Below are positions 37,251 through 50,670 of a stretch of DNA of 64,000 nt, in pieces. The translations under genes were made by a program, and so were the position numbers. Every line of letters starts with the position of its first letter. The stretch's first letter is position 1. The notes below the pieces were generated by a model, which was given only the letters and a program-made list of their open reading frames with translations, was not told where the DNA came from and did not search any database. Source of the stretch: Epinephelus fuscoguttatus (lineage: Eukaryota; Chordata; Actinopteri; Perciformes; Serranidae); the NCBI RefSeq assembly GCF_011397635.1, contig NC_064771.1, forward strand, positions 16,059,379 through 16,123,378, in the 5' to 3' direction.

Positions 37251-39298
37251 AACAAAAAAAGCATACTTCCAAATAGTTTAATTATTCAAACAAGTCGTCC
37301 CACTTTTACCACCACACAGGGTGTTGGTTTCTATCACCTCTGATACAGCCTACAGGAGAGATTCCTAAATTAGTGCTCCTAGCAATGGCAGAAAATCAAC
37401 ACGTCTTTATACCCTGACATCAGACTAGCTCATTTGCCAATGACTCCCAAACATGGATGTATTAAGATATCTGGATACAGTGTTGGAGGCAAGACCTTGT
37501 TCATTCCTATGAAAGCTGCTCAGTGGCACATAAAGCCAAAAATGTTCAACAGCCAGGTATGAAAATACCTGGATGATCTGCACAGCCATCACATCTTTAA
37601 GCCTTTAGAGCAGGCCCACTAGAGACTTTTGCTGTTCGGGGTGGCTACTTCTGGTCAAGTGTTTTGCTTACTTAAATTGGGATAAAATGATTTCACCCTA
37701 GAACTTTTCTAGACTTTCGAAAAGTTATTGGACTGAAGAGATGAAACTGGTCATAGCTGTGACGCTAAAAAATGTATACACAGATTTACAAATGTGTCTC
37801 ATTCATAATTTGAAAAGTCTTTGTGGACCAAACAGCCTCATGTGATTGACGCAAAAGTCGCAATTCCACTGTCTGGCCAATGAGAAAATTTGCTTCAAAG
37901 CCTGGTGCATATATGTCCAATAATGTTTGTAGTTTTAAACAAGTGGTTAACATAGTGAATCGTCAGAGTTCAGGCAAAACAAACTACATGGTTAGGTTTA
38001 GGAAAAGGTCATGGTTTGGGTTAAAATATGTAAGTTATGTTTTTTACATATCTTAAGTTAACTACTTAAGTTAACTTGTGTAACATGAGTAGGTTAAGGG
38101 CATTAGGTAAGATAACTTACCTAAGTTAAAATAAGTCAATGCTGACTTTTGGTTTCACACAGGGACACTTACAGTGGCCTCCTGGGTGAAAATCTTGTGT
38201 TTGTTTGACCCATCCATCCATCCATCCCGACCTCCTCCTTAGGCCAACTTTATTGCTCTGTATAGCATCCGCATTCCTCCTTTTCGTTTTTCCTTTTTCT
38301 GCCATAATTGCTACGGCCACTGGACGACGCCACCTAACAATGACCACAACTACAGGTCATAACAGCTGCTTGTACAGACAACATATGGGGTTCTTCTCGG
38401 AGGGAGGACAGTCTCTCCGCTATTTCTATTCATGTTAAAATGGTACACACAAGAAAATCTGACATATTTCGTAGTTTGGCAAATTGATGTTACATCCATT
38501 GACTTCTGATCATTTTTCTAGAAACAGTATTTTAAAATGCATCTTCAAAGTGGGTCATTTCAAGGTAATTTAAGAGAATACATTCACTTTTTTTTTTGTT
38601 TGCAACTATGCCATTACTATTCTAACCTTGTTACACACTCGCACACAGACTCACACACAGACTTCCTCTTATCTAGTACTAGTGGGCAGTTTGAAACAGG
38701 GAATACTAAGTACTTGGCATCCAAAAATAGGCACCCATCTGAAGCTGCTGAGAGAGACGTTAGCAAAGTAGATGGACACCCGCGCTCTCCATACCACCTG
38801 CTTTCCTGTTTATTTATTGATGGCCCTGTGTTTTTTTCTGAGGCCTGATACAGCTTGACTGTTGGGGAAGTGGGGCAGAATTAAAGAAACTTTATGTGTC
38901 ATAGATCTGGTGATGGCTGTCTAAAGGGGCCGTTTGGTGCAGCTTGATGTCCTGTGTCATACAAGGATAGAGCTGCTTTGCAGATATTAGGGTGACAGGT
39001 AAACAACTGCTGCTTCCAGCTGAGCACTTGACAGGTATGTTAGAGCTTATTCCAGAAGGATCTTGGGTTGTGAAAAAGATATATCAGCTGACAGTGTACA
39101 GCTTTTCAACATGTATCTTTTTTCTTCATTTTGTCTCTGCAGCCCCCAAAGACTGCCAAAGATGAGATACGTGAGTGGACCGTAAAAGCTCTCTGAAAAT
39201 ACTCTCAAATACTCTGTTTGAAAATACGAGTCTCATGTTGAAATGTGGGGCAGCAGAAATAAAGCTATTTGAGACATTTGATTGATGGAATCAATCAA

Positions 39299-39460
39299 GG
39301 AATTCGGGAAATACACTACAGAAGTTAGATACCACTCTCATATCTGTCCATTGAAAATGAGGCTGCGGCCAGGAGACAGTTAGCTTAGCCTGGCATAAAG
39401 ACTTGAAACAAGGAAAAACAGCTAGCCTGCCTTTGTCGTAACTACCAACACCTCTAACCG
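39299..39460 (+). repeat. Left-arm fragment of the foldback repeat
   Basis: Reads cgggaaatacactacagaag, taccactctcatatctgtcc, cagttagcttagcctggcat and aaacagctagcctg, the left half of the same family, without the mirrored arm. Confidence 0.65.
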
Positions 39461-41559
39461 CCTTGTTTCCAAAGAGGTTTGTTTCATGTCTGTATCCCTT
39501 TAACTTATATAGGGTATGCCTCTAGTGTTCAGTACAAGGAAATGCATCTTTTTACAATACCACCACAGAAATGGCAGAAAAATTAATTTTGAGTGTTGTG
39601 GAATATGCACATGGAGCAGGACATAGACAAAAACGGGATCCATTAAGAGCTCCAGGGATGACAGACCTTAAAACAGGTTAGTAAATAGTAGAAAGAAGCA
39701 TGGAGGCCAGTGAAAATGTTACTGCGATTACTTGTTTGTTTGTTTGTTTTTTTATATCTGTTAATTATTCAGTCTCTCTTTCAAACTTGATGCCAACTAA
39801 TTTTGAACAATGGACAGAGACCGACGGTATTATGTGGTGGCATGTTATTGTATTGCACCACAAAAGGGATGAAAATTAGCATGCCCACCCTGGTGTCATA
39901 TTTTCATTATTGTTTATGGGAGACAACTGGAGCTTGATCTGATAAATACCTGTGACTACTGCAGAGTCATTTGACTTGAGTGTGAATGCAGACTGTAACC
40001 TTTCCCATTGAATACAAAAGCCAGACAGTTGTGAATGTTAGTGCGTTTTTGTCCAGTGGGAAAGGGGCTTCGGAGATGTGTGTCCTCCCCCGGAGTTTTC
40101 TCCATCGTGAGTTTGCGTAAGTGATTTCACTTGAGTTCACCTCAGTGTTTCTGAGTAATTATTTCCTGGCAAAGACTAGTCCCATTGCTTCCCGTGGGTG
40201 TTAGATGAACAACAGGAAGTAGAGCATGTAGAGTGTAATGTGCGTACTGATATGAAAACTCTCAACTCAAATTAGATAATGATGAAAATTTGATAATTGA
40301 AATTACAGCTTCATTTTTGCCAGGGGTATTTAGTTCAGGACAGATGAAATAACTGGCAGCAAACTGTTAAAGGTAGGAAAATGAATGTGTGCAGATGCTC
40401 ACATGGAAAATATAAATGAGAAGAGCAAACTAGATGTCAAATAAAAAGCACTGGTAATATTCTTTAAGATGACTTGTGAATCTTATTGCAGACATCTGAA
40501 GAGTGTAAATAACATGCAGTAAACCTCTAACATTTACAGCACTGAAAGACTTCCTCGCTTGTGTTTTGACCATCATATTTCCAGCAGTGTCCTTGTAGGT
40601 CCACAACATGACCTTTAAGGTGAACACCCCTCCCTGGCTGTCATTGTGAATATGTCTGAGACACAATGAAGGACTAAGAATTATTAATTACTTTAAAAGG
40701 GCAGTGGAAAAGAGCTTTAACCACCTCTATCCTGCGTTGGCAGGCAACTGCAGGCAGCTATAACAACTTAACATTTAAGATGCCATACACCACATTCACT
40801 GACGCCACTTTGCTGATTGCACACTTGTAAGAAATGTTACCACAAGGTGTTTTGCAAACATAACAGCGATACAAGTGCAGCAAATGGAATGCCTTATATT
40901 CACAGTATGTTGACTAAGTGCTGTACTTACACTTTTTTAAAAGTTTTTCTCCAGCAAGGTCACACATATGGATTCAACAAAGGAAGTAGACTGGATTAAA
41001 TAGCTTGATCAGATGCCAGACTGAATATAGATTACCATGACCTCAATAGTATTGACTGAGATGGGGTTCTATGTGTCCATAAATCGTTCCTGTGCATGTA
41101 TCTCTCAGGTGCAGATACCATTAGGCTGGTTTCCTATCAGCTTGGTGAACTCTGACTAAATAGCACCAATGAAGTCAGCATCAAAACCCCCTGAAGCAAA
41201 CCTTTTCTGCTTGTGATTCTTCATGAGGCAGTGTCTACTTGCAAGCTCCTGTCATAGAGTGCATGTCTTGTGAGCTGCCTTGTGTTTTTCTCCTCTAACA
41301 CTGACTGAATCATGATGATTTTAACAGTGTTGGTTTGTTTGTTGGTTGGTCCACCATTTTCATTTAGACCAGGGTTAGGCAACTGTGGCTCCAGAGCTGT
41401 ATGTGGTTTATTTTTCTCTCCAGTGGCTTTCTGTAGCTTTAACAAAAATGCTATGGAAATAATAATGGCTATTTTAGTTTTAGGATTCCTCCCAATCCTC
41501 CATCAAACAATTTACACTTGATTTGCTTGATTGATTATGATGTAAATGTCTTGAATTTT

Positions 41560-42150
41560 GTCAAAATTCTAAAGATCTCCACTACTTTCATGTTTTTATT
41601 GAGGGGGTCTTGTCCCCTGCATCCCTCCCAAAATGTACAACTATGTTCCCAACAAATATTGAATGGATTTCCATGATTTTTTTATACAGATTTTGATGTC
41701 CCCCAGAGGATAAAGCTAACAGACTTTGGTGATCCTCTGATTTTTCCTCTGGCGCCACTATGAGGTTGACATCATTGGTTCTGAGTAAAATACGTCCACA
41801 ACTGTTGGATTAATTGCAATTAAAAATGCAAAGACATCCATGGCCCACAGTCCACTGGATGGATTGTATTAACTTTGGTGGTCCCCAAACTTTTTTTATG
41901 TGGCACTGTTAACAGGTCAAAGTTTTAATTTTTCTAGTACTTTGGTTTTGACCAAATTCCTGCCAAACTAATGACATATCCGTCAGTCTAAGCTGTAGGC
42001 TACCTTGTGTGGAATGCTAATTAGCAAATGTTAGCATGCTAACTTTTTCAACAAAGACACTGAACATCAGCATGTTATCATTGTCAACATTGTGAGCATG
42101 TTAGCATGCTGATGCTAATATTTAGCTAAGAACACCACTGTGCCAAAGTA
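41560..42150 (-). repeat. Dispersed teleost repeat (gcatgttagcatgctg family)
   Basis: Wording such as gaatggatttccatgatttt, tttggtgatcctctgatttt, aatgacatatccgtcagt, gctaattagcaaatgttagc and gagcatgttagcatgctgat matches a repeat common in percomorph genomes. A broken copy in the opposite orientation lies at about 805-1,480. It carries no reading frame and I do not know its class. Confidence 0.6.
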
Positions 42151-44228
42151 AACCCTAATGGAGCAGCTAGTTACGCTGTAGAAAGTTATTAGTGTTAGAA
42201 CCCCGAAGAGATAAAACGACACATTATTCCAAAAAAGCAAAGAGCCAAAAGGGAAAAAAATGAATTTTGTGTATCATATTTTAGTTTTTCAGTAATCATC
42301 TTGTGACCTTATGGATTATAATCTCATCTCATCTCCCTTGTGGAGGTCCCAATGTCCAAGTTGGGGACCACTGACCCAAAACATATTTAACACATATTCT
42401 AGATATATTATTATTATTAGTGTTATAATTATTATTTTAAACACTTAAAAAGAATTATGCACTGAAAACATGATAAACCCCTTAGAACATGCCAGTGGAG
42501 CGTTATCCATTCATGAGCTTCTTTGGCTGAAGACTCAATACTCTTGTGGTTGTAAGCTTTGGATGCGACTCAGCTGGCCATAGCTCTGCAAGTGGGAAAT
42601 TCAACAAGGATCAATGAATATCTACAACACTTTCATATCGCCAGGCAATTGTTTCCTTAATGTCAGTGATATCAGACTTCAAAGGCAAGAATCTTCACAG
42701 GGAAGATGAGGTGGTGCGACCCTTCTGTTACCAGCAGTAGCAGGGAAATCCTTTTAATACACCTTCCTCACAGTTTTTGATTAAAAGCTACACGACCTAG
42801 GTGAAGAAATAAATAAATAAAGCGAGTAATGTTGTATTCATAAAGACACGGCAGGACTTTGATCTTGCACAGGGATGAAGAGTAAGCTTGGAGCCAGAGA
42901 CAGAGTGTGTGCGTGTGTGTTTGTGCGAGCTTAAGTACGTATGCATGTATGTGTGTTTGTGTGAGCAGGCGAGACAAAGTAGGCGAGAAAATGAGAACGA
43001 AAGGGAGAGATCTCATTAATATGAGTCCTCTTGTTCCACTGCAACTGCAAGAGCACACAGAGAAGGCTAATGGCAAAACATTCCCACCGTGTTGAAATGA
43101 CATTGTATAAAACTGTGGTGCTTGTATTTTCTTCGCCAAATTCCCACTCAGCACTTTAGCTGTGTGGATTAATGTCATCTTGCAGGTATGCCACCTGCAC
43201 AGGTATAAGGCTAACAGAGAGGACGCCTGAGCCTGTCTTTGAGATACTTGACAGGCTGGAGAGAAAAAAAAAGTAAGTAGGGGGGAAAACAAGAAACTTT
43301 GATCCACTTGAAAGTGTAGTCTATCAGGACTAATGCTTGGTTGATAATGCATACAGCGCCTGTCTAGCTGCCAACCACAGTGGAGCATTTGAAGTAATCT
43401 GATAAAGCTGGGGAAGACTGACTGCGAGTGCACTCTCCTCTGTCGATGAGGAAAGTAATCCTATTTTCTGCTGTTTTACTGTCATATGCTCTTCCACCTA
43501 TCTGATCGTCTCTTAATTGACAAGAGCAGCCTCTTAACCTGCGGGCTGTAAAAGGAGTGACTACAGAGCAGCAACAATGAACATCAAGTGTTTCTCATGG
43601 GGACTAACATAAACATGTAAGATGGTGGTTTTATTCATCAGTCAACTCTAACATGTCATACTATACTAATGCATGAAAACATAAAAGATTCTGTTTCACT
43701 TCTACAGGTTAGTGTACTGGACCATTGTGATCACCCACTTTGCTTCAGAGATAGCAGACATGAATTCTCTACTAGAGTCCAGTGAGGCCAAAGAAACACA
43801 AGCCTCCACAGACTTGTAAGCAGCAGTTCAACATAAACTTCATCAGCAAAGCAATTCTTAAGAGGGCTAAACAAATGTAACCATAAAACGTGGCCGCACA
43901 ACCGACTGCCTTTTGTATTGTGCAGCTGCAGTAAATCTGTGGCTTTATCTGAACGCTCATCACTGTTAGTGTACAGGGGAATGAGAGATGTTGCCTGAGT
44001 AGTGCAGCTGTGATGTAGATGGTCCAAAGTGACAAACTAAATTATTTTTGGGTTGTTAAAAAACTGGTTTGAGAATGAGATTCAGCAGTACGGCCATTAA
44101 AATACCTAAAATAATGGAGGTGAATACAGTACAATCTTTGGCCAACCTACAGATCATAGTTGCTCAAGGTGCTGCTCGGGGCCAGTGGCAACCCTCATAA
44201 AGATTTTGTGCTGCTCTTGAATGTGACA

Positions 44229-44440
44229 TATTTAAAGCAGCATACAGGTTGCCAGACTCTCACAGGGCTGATACATTGAGACAGACAACCATTCACACTC
44301 ACATTCACACCTACGGACAATTTAGAGTCACCAGTTAACCTGCATGTCTTTGGACTGTGCAGGAAGCCGGAGTACCTGGAGAAAAGCCACACTGAACATG
44401 CAAACTCCGCACAGAAGGGCTTCCCCACCCTGGGGTTTGA
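44229..44440 (-). mobile_element. Truncated tRNA-derived SINE
   Basis: Shares gacagacaaccattcacact, cacattcacacctacggaca, tgcatgtctttggactgtg and acatgcaaactccgcacaga with the fuller copy at 58,087-58,452, in the same orientation. Here the tRNA-like promoter head is eroded (near 44,440) and the tail side is missing. Confidence 0.75.
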
Positions 44441-45410
44441 AAACAGATTATTTACCATTTAAACAGTCAAGGCTGGATAAAGCCACTAGTGGGCCCAGGG
44501 GCAGAAATGAGCTGCTGGCCCCTATTGAGCCCTAGTTCCCAAGTCCATTTTGCCTGCAGCCCCAGCAACCCATATTCCTGTAAGTTGCGTGTGAAAATTT
44601 GATGAAACTCAAATTTGTTTAAGAATACACACCATGTAAGCATAAAATCAACTAAAATATGAATGGTGTTTAAACTACATCTGACACAGGACCTGTCTAC
44701 ATGACAGGATGGACCCCAGCTTTCATTGTGTTTTAGTAGTATAACAAAATTGCAAATGATTCACTTGCCACAACAGCAAACTGAGGTATTTGGGCCCCTG
44801 ATGGTCTGGGCCCCTGGGGCTCACTTTGCCTGGTTGGTAATCCAGGCTGTCATGCAGTGCTTACATCTTACATTTATCAAAATGGAGACAAAAAGACTCC
44901 AGTTGTGGAGTACTGACATTTTACTTTAAAGGAGATTTATGCAGGGGAATAAATAAATATGATAGAGACTGATAATATTTCAGTCTATGTGGTCACAAAA
45001 CACAGTCTGTGATATTACTACTACTAAGAAAGAAAGACCTTAGCTGTAGTTAATCATTCATAATCTGCCATTCCAGGGCACCAGGGAGGGAGTTAAGGTG
45101 GAATAAGCCCTGTCGTCAGGGTGTCAAAGGGCACAGATGACCTCAGCCTTAGGCCCTGGGGGAGTCCATGCAAAAGCGTATAGTTGGCCCTGAAATGGGA
45201 TCAATTACAGCAATTTACTTTTTGACTAATATCACTGACAATACGAGTTATATGTATTTACATTTATCATTATCATTAAAACAAATCAGTCAATATTTGA
45301 GCTCCTTCTGATTGCAGGGGTCAGATGTGCAGAGCTGCAATGGTTCACAAACCTTTCCTGCAGGGCCCTTCTTTTACAGATAAAAATAGAGTTAAGATAC
45401 TGATATCATA

Positions 45411-45515
45411 TGAAACTAGACAACCCTACGCATCCATTGGCACCAGCCATGTCGTGCTATCTTGTCAGGAGGAGGCTGTATAATGCTCCAAAGTTGGGCT
45501 AAATTTCGGTGAGTG
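45411..45515. repeat. Copy 1 of a local two-copy repeat
   Basis: Reads tgaaactagacaaccctacg, catccattggcaccagccat and ataatgctccaaagttgggc. Copy 2 at 47,583-47,686 is clearly related over the whole stretch, in the same orientation. I do not recognise the family. Confidence 0.6.
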
Positions 45516-45940
45516 GAAAAGTGGCTCTGCCATTTTTCACAATGATGTATTTGAATATTTCTGCACACCGGTGGTGCTGGAGTGGGTGTGGACAAGGGGC
45601 TCATTTTGGAAAATGTTGTCCCCTTGTCCGTAATTCCTAATGGCTGGCCTGGGTGGAGTATCCCACTTTATTGATTTTAATTTAATTCCATTAATGCCTT
45701 ATGACCGGCTGCTTGGCAGACTCTCCCAGGCCTGTGCCCATGAAGGTCTGTTTTCATAGTGGATTTGATTGGGCTTCCTTATCGGCTGGCAGCAGGCAGG
45801 AAAAGGGGCCCAGAGACGGCCAAAGATCCACCGCCCTGGCAGCCGGGCTGCACATTTGAAACAACAAGCTTCAGATCAAACATGATTAGTGTGGGCTGCC
45901 AAACCAACTGTTCCATGTATGAGATCACTTCTGTTATGCG

Positions 45941-45941
45941 C

Positions 45942-45974
<33 letters not shown>

Positions 45975-45988
45975 GGTGTGTGTGTGTG
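45941..45988. repeat. GT/GA compound microsatellite
   Basis: GT run, then GA run, then a short GT run. Confidence 0.93.
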
Positions 45989-46183
45989 AGGGAGGGGTAC
46001 CCCTTACTTTACTGGCACCTGATGCATGCAGATCCCCTTCACTCACAGCAATCAACACATGCATATGAATAAATGCAGTCAGTCCCACCATTAATGCATT
46101 CCCAGCAACACCATTAAGACTTTGCGTCTGTGCGTAAATGCATTGCGCGCCATGTGTCTGCCATTTTAAACTTTGCATCAATA

Positions 46184-46200
46184 TTTTTTTTTTTTTTTTT
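46184..46200. repeat. Poly-T tract
   Basis: Seventeen consecutive T just upstream of the GC-richer promoter region of the LRRC3-family gene. Confidence 0.95.
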
Positions 46201-46339
46201 GTCACATCCAGGATCAGAGTCAGCGAAATACCGCCATCAATTATAAGCCTTGCCCTGGCGCTGCGTCCTTGTCCACTCGCGCTGGCTCCGGTAATGTTGC
46301 CTAGTTTTCTGGTTGCGTGGAAACTAAAAAAGGCTGCAC

Positions 46340-46560
46340 TGAGCGAGCCCTGAACTGTAGGAGCATTTCCAGTGGCGCGTCGTGGCTGCCGGAGCGGCTC
46401 TCAGCACAAGTTTAACGAGCTGCAAGAGGACCTGATGGAAGCGGACCAAAATATTGACTGAACCGCCTTTCGGGCTGCGCTCTGATCTGCTTCAACCATT
46501 TCATTGTCGGGCACTTGCTGAGAAACACATCATGAAAAGCAGGGGGAAAGCGGCAAAGAC
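46340..46560 (+). other. Non-coding first exon and promoter of the LRRC3-family gene
   Basis: A local CpG-richer stretch (gtggcgcgtcgtggctgccgg and following) ends in a strong splice donor, aagac followed by gtgagtgtgt at 46,561. Known LRRC3B genes have an untranslated leader exon followed by a single coding exon, and the matching acceptor is at 50,669-50,670. The 5' end is approximate; no TATA box is evident. The leader contains upstream ATGs (46,435 and 46,532). The exon and its use are inferred from splice signals and family structure, not from transcripts. Confidence 0.55.
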
Positions 46561-49500
46561 GTGAGTGTGTGTGTGTTACTGATCAAAAACCGCTTATGTT
46601 TTGTTTGTGATAATGCATGCATCTACACATTTGTTCATCCATAGGAGGGCAAGTGTTTTCCAGTTTGAGTGCGGGTTTGTAAATGTGATTGGCGCTGGAA
46701 ACGAGCACTGAATGGTGCTGACTCAAACAGGATGAAAGACCAACTTAACGAGGGTATCAGTTCCCACGAGGCATCGCCTTTATCTCCTGTCCTTTGAGTT
46801 CATTTTCTAGCAGATGCTTGTTGCTTATAAGTAGAATTTAAATTTGAGCAGAAACTTAACCCATTGTCTGGCATCTTCAGTGCCCTCAGCATGTGATTGC
46901 TATAAAGTAATTACATCAGTGTTGTTTTAGTGTTGAAGTTTATGCAGGCATACTAATTTTGAAAGAATATTTAAACTGATCAATAAGATCAAACCCTTAT
47001 TAATCTGCAATATACTGTACATTAGATGTGATTACATTACCTACTCCTATAACAGTGAGCTTATGCTTATTACTCTCTGTTAACTCAACAAGATTATTCT
47101 GCGGGGTGGTCATGTACAGTGGAAATCTGCCAAGTGACACTTTGTGTTCTGAGGAAAAGCATAACGGGGAATTTCTAGTGATCGAGATTGGCATTGAGCG
47201 AAGGATCGGGAATGGATAGAGCTAAAAGCATTGAAATATGATTACACTTGGATTAAAAGCCTGCCTTTAAAGTTAAATATGTCAAGGATGGTTTAGTTCC
47301 CTGTTTCCCTTTCTGTCATCCACACACCCCCATTGATAACTAGAAACCAGCAGCTTATTTGCCATTCATGCGGTGCTTACAGCTGTGATGCTGATGCCAC
47401 AAAGAGGTCAGATTCATATGTGCAAACAAGGGTGTAGGGTTTACTTCAATATTAGGGAGGAGGACATACTTGCATGGGGGGTTTTGGGGTCTTCCACCAG
47501 AAAAATTTGAGGGTCAAACACATTAATATCCTGTATTTGGTGCATTTTCTACAAGATGTCTCCATATCTTGGTGGTAGCTTTTGAAACTAGACAACCCAA
47601 GGCATCCATTGGTACCAAACATGTTGGCATAGCTTGTACTGGCAGGCTTGATAACGCTCCAAAGTTAGGCAAAATTTTGGCAAGGAAACAACTGGCTTGA
47701 CCATTTTCAAATGGGTCCCTTGAACGCTTAGCTCAAGATATCTCCGGTAAACATGAAAAGGCTTTCTCCCAGTTAATATTTTGCTCCTTACGATCAATGT
47801 ACCCCCTCAGTCACAGCTGTATATTCGTCTTTTTAAGGAAAAGGACAACCAACTTATTGGAAGAACAATGAATCACCTAACGTGTACAGATACTCATTGA
47901 AACAGAATTGCTGTGGAACTCCAGATGTTAACTGTAACGGTATTAGTCTATGCCCATCAGATAATTGTAAATATTAACTGTAGAATAAGAAACCAAAGTA
48001 TATCGGTATGCTATTCCTTAACTATTGACGTGGTTTTCAACTAGCATCAACAGCATCATAGAATTCCTGAATTTGGCTTCTGGTTTTGGTGTGTCGCCCC
48101 ATCTAGCCAACCCTATAAGAACTTCACAGGGTGCCACTGAGTGTAAATGTCTTTCATTTGGTCAAAGCTAAAGTCCACTGCTACTTTCATGTTTTAATTG
48201 AGGACAAATGCACATGCTCTAAATATTGAAGGTATCGTGTTCCCTGTGTCCACCCCCAAAATATACGCCTGAGCATGAAAAACACCACGTCAAGAAATGT
48301 ATTAACATAATACATTTGTGTTGCCTTTTATTGCCTCTAGTGTTTGGGGTGTGAGGCCAAATGACTGCTGCTCATATAATTGGCGGCAGAGACTTGTCGG
48401 CACGGCACTGGCAGCAGTGAATTTATGAAGTGAGAGACTGACCTTTGGCTGCAGGAGCGCTGTATTTATTGTTTAAATTAAAAGGCGGCGGGGTTATTTA
48501 TCACAGAAGAAGGCAGTGACTTCAGGAACATTGATGAAGACCTCAACAGATTTAGAGGCCAACTGATTTATTTCATTTACTGTATAGAGCTATAAGATGT
48601 ATAAAATGACAAATTTTTTGCTTGTGATGTCTTTGAGAGGCGTATTTGGATGGAAAACCTTTTTAAATGAGTGCCCCACCCTGTCAGTCATTACACCCTC
48701 TCTTGTGTGTTGATCACATCCACTTTTCTCCTCCCTCTTCCCTGTATTCTTTCGCTGCCAGCTGTTTTCATCAGCTGTCCCTGTGACTGACTAACATTTG
48801 CCCCTTTCCTCGATATCTCATTAGCACTGTTCTCTGCGCTTTTATTGTAACGTTACTCCCTCTCCTAAATCCTCTTGATATCATTCTTTCTCTGTGCTGG
48901 TGTGTCTAATTTCCCTCCTTGCCCACATGCTTTCTCCTCCTCCGTCGCCAGCCTTCTGCTCCTGATCCCCCATTATCTCTCTGCAAAACACCATGCTGGC
49001 ACGCTGTGTGAAGGGAAAAGTACAGCCTTTACACGAGCATTGCGTTACTCGTTTAGTTTAGGCAAGACTTTTATTTCCCTGGGTGTTAAACTGCGTCTGC
49101 CATGCTATTTTACTTTCCCATGCACCCCTGCTGACACGGAGTGCAGAGGGAAATCCTTTGGAAGATGCCTTAATGAAGATGTATGGATAAACGTCTCATG
49201 TCTGAGGGAGGCAAACTACAGCAGTCTTAATAGCAGCTTCATCTGTGCTTTGCTCTGGTGCACCAGCCTCCATCTCCCCCTCATTATTGGGATTGTCTGG
49301 CAGGCATCTCTGAAACCGGTGTAACACAACAAGTGCTATTAGCTGTGTCTCGTAGACAAGTCATCTGTCCCCTTAACACACACATACACACCACCATTGC
49401 CACTACACTCTGTCCCTCTACCCCCCAACGTCATGTGATACTTCAAGGTACTTAGAGATCGATTTCATTTTTTAATCTTGGTAAGTGGATCTTGCCCAGT

Positions 49501-50670
49501 CTCCGGCCATTTTGACGAAATTAAGAAGTCAGGTTGAACTCTGTGGTCCTTTTTTGTCTCAAAGAAGAACGACCATCACATTGTCTATTTTGTTGGCCTT
49601 GGTTCGGTTTCTAGCATTAGCATTTACCCCGACAAAAGGATTGGGTGGCCAACACTGATGCTACACTGACTTAAGGAGTTTTTCCTTAAGAGGATTAGTA
49701 ACAGGATAGGAGGTAGCCCTGATCAGCTATTAATGAAGTGTGTTAGGGTGGGTCGAGCTGCCATTTTCAAAGGCTTACATACAAAATATAAAGTGTAATT
49801 TACAGGGCACATGGACAAGCTTTTACCTCTGTGTTACTTGCACTTCTGACTAAATGACCTCATGGACAAGCGGCTGCACAGCTTGACAGACACCAAGCAC
49901 ATTTTGAATGGTCACTTTTAACAAAACTGTTGAATCAGAATAGCAGCCATTGTTTTAGAAAACAATGGACACCTCATATTTATGTATAAATTATATGTAA
50001 CTCCATTAAAAATTACGTTTTGTTTGGAACATTTTGTTCTTCGTGGTGTCACGTCACTATGTTAATGCCAGTCTCTGTGTACTGAAATAGCCTTGCATTG
50101 CGGGGATGTCAATTATAAAGGAGGCACAGTGACACCAAAGGATTCTCGTAGCTCTTTTATTTAGTTGGTATGAAGGGAATGTTTGATCCTTCGACTTTCC
50201 TGGAAATACAACAGAAGTTCAGTTGTTTCTGGCCAACAACATGCTGCATTCATGCTCCCTCGTCATGGCAATTACATAAGCTACTGTACCCCTCGATTTC
50301 TACAGTAGATAACAATATGGACCAATGTTTTGCTTGCAAAAAATATTTCACAGTCCTGTCTGCATTTCTCTTTATTTTCTCTTCACTTCTTTTAATGTGG
50401 GATAGTCAATCCACCAGTGTTGTAGTCAAAACCACCTAAACTGAGATCAAGACAAGGCCAAGATCAACTTAACTATCTTTATCCAACACTCCTTTTTTGC
50501 ACAGGCAGTTTAGTTTTATTCCCACAGTTGAATACTGTCTTAGACCAAGACAAGACCAAATAAAAATACAGTTGAGTCCAAGACCTTCAAAAAGTGGCCA
50601 TTAAGACTGATCTTGAGTACCACAACCTCTTGCACCACTAATGCAACTTTCTGTTGTTTTTATGTCACAG
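46561..50670 (+). other. Intron of the LRRC3-family gene
   Basis: A 4,110-bp intron separates leader and coding exon. It holds copy 2 of a local repeat (47,583-47,686), a non-repetitive AT/GC-patterned stretch at 48,360-48,530 that could be an enhancer, and an open frame of 149 codons (48,875-49,324) that I do not believe is a gene. The acceptor is preceded by a pyrimidine tract, ttctgttgtttttatgtcac then ag. Confidence 0.55.
47583..47686. repeat. Copy 2 of a local two-copy repeat
   Basis: Reads tgaaactagacaacccaagg, catccattggtaccaaacat and ataacgctccaaagttaggc; compare 45,411-45,515. Confidence 0.6.

Larger units (their letters stand above)
34721..46339. other. Large intergenic region, no recognised gene
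   Basis: I looked for neighbours expected from human 17q21, such as IGFBP4 with its cysteine-rich exons, and found none. The region contains foldback-repeat fragments (37,083-37,250 and 39,299-39,460), a fragment with gttaggtttaggaaaaggtc (about 37,985), a degenerate repeat near 38,130-38,450, a microexon-like sequence (39,143-39,170), a long dispersed repeat (41,560-42,150), a truncated SINE (44,229-44,440), one member of a two-copy repeat (45,411-45,515), a GT/GA microsatellite and a non-repetitive stretch at 45,650-45,935 that may be regulatory for the downstream gene. Confidence 0.55.

Noticed and set aside
42768-43433. 221-codon open frame on the minus strand
   Set aside because: No recognisable domain, His/Ser/Leu-rich composition arising partly from CACA repeats, and no splice or promoter context. 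It is probably chance.
34721-46339. IGFBP4 gene expected from human synteny
   Set aside because: No cysteine-rich IGFBP or thyroglobulin-type exon could be found on either strand.
48875-49324. 149-codon open frame in the LRRC3-family intron
   Set aside because: Scattered cysteines suggested an extracellular domain, but no known spacing fits and no splice sites bracket it convincingly.
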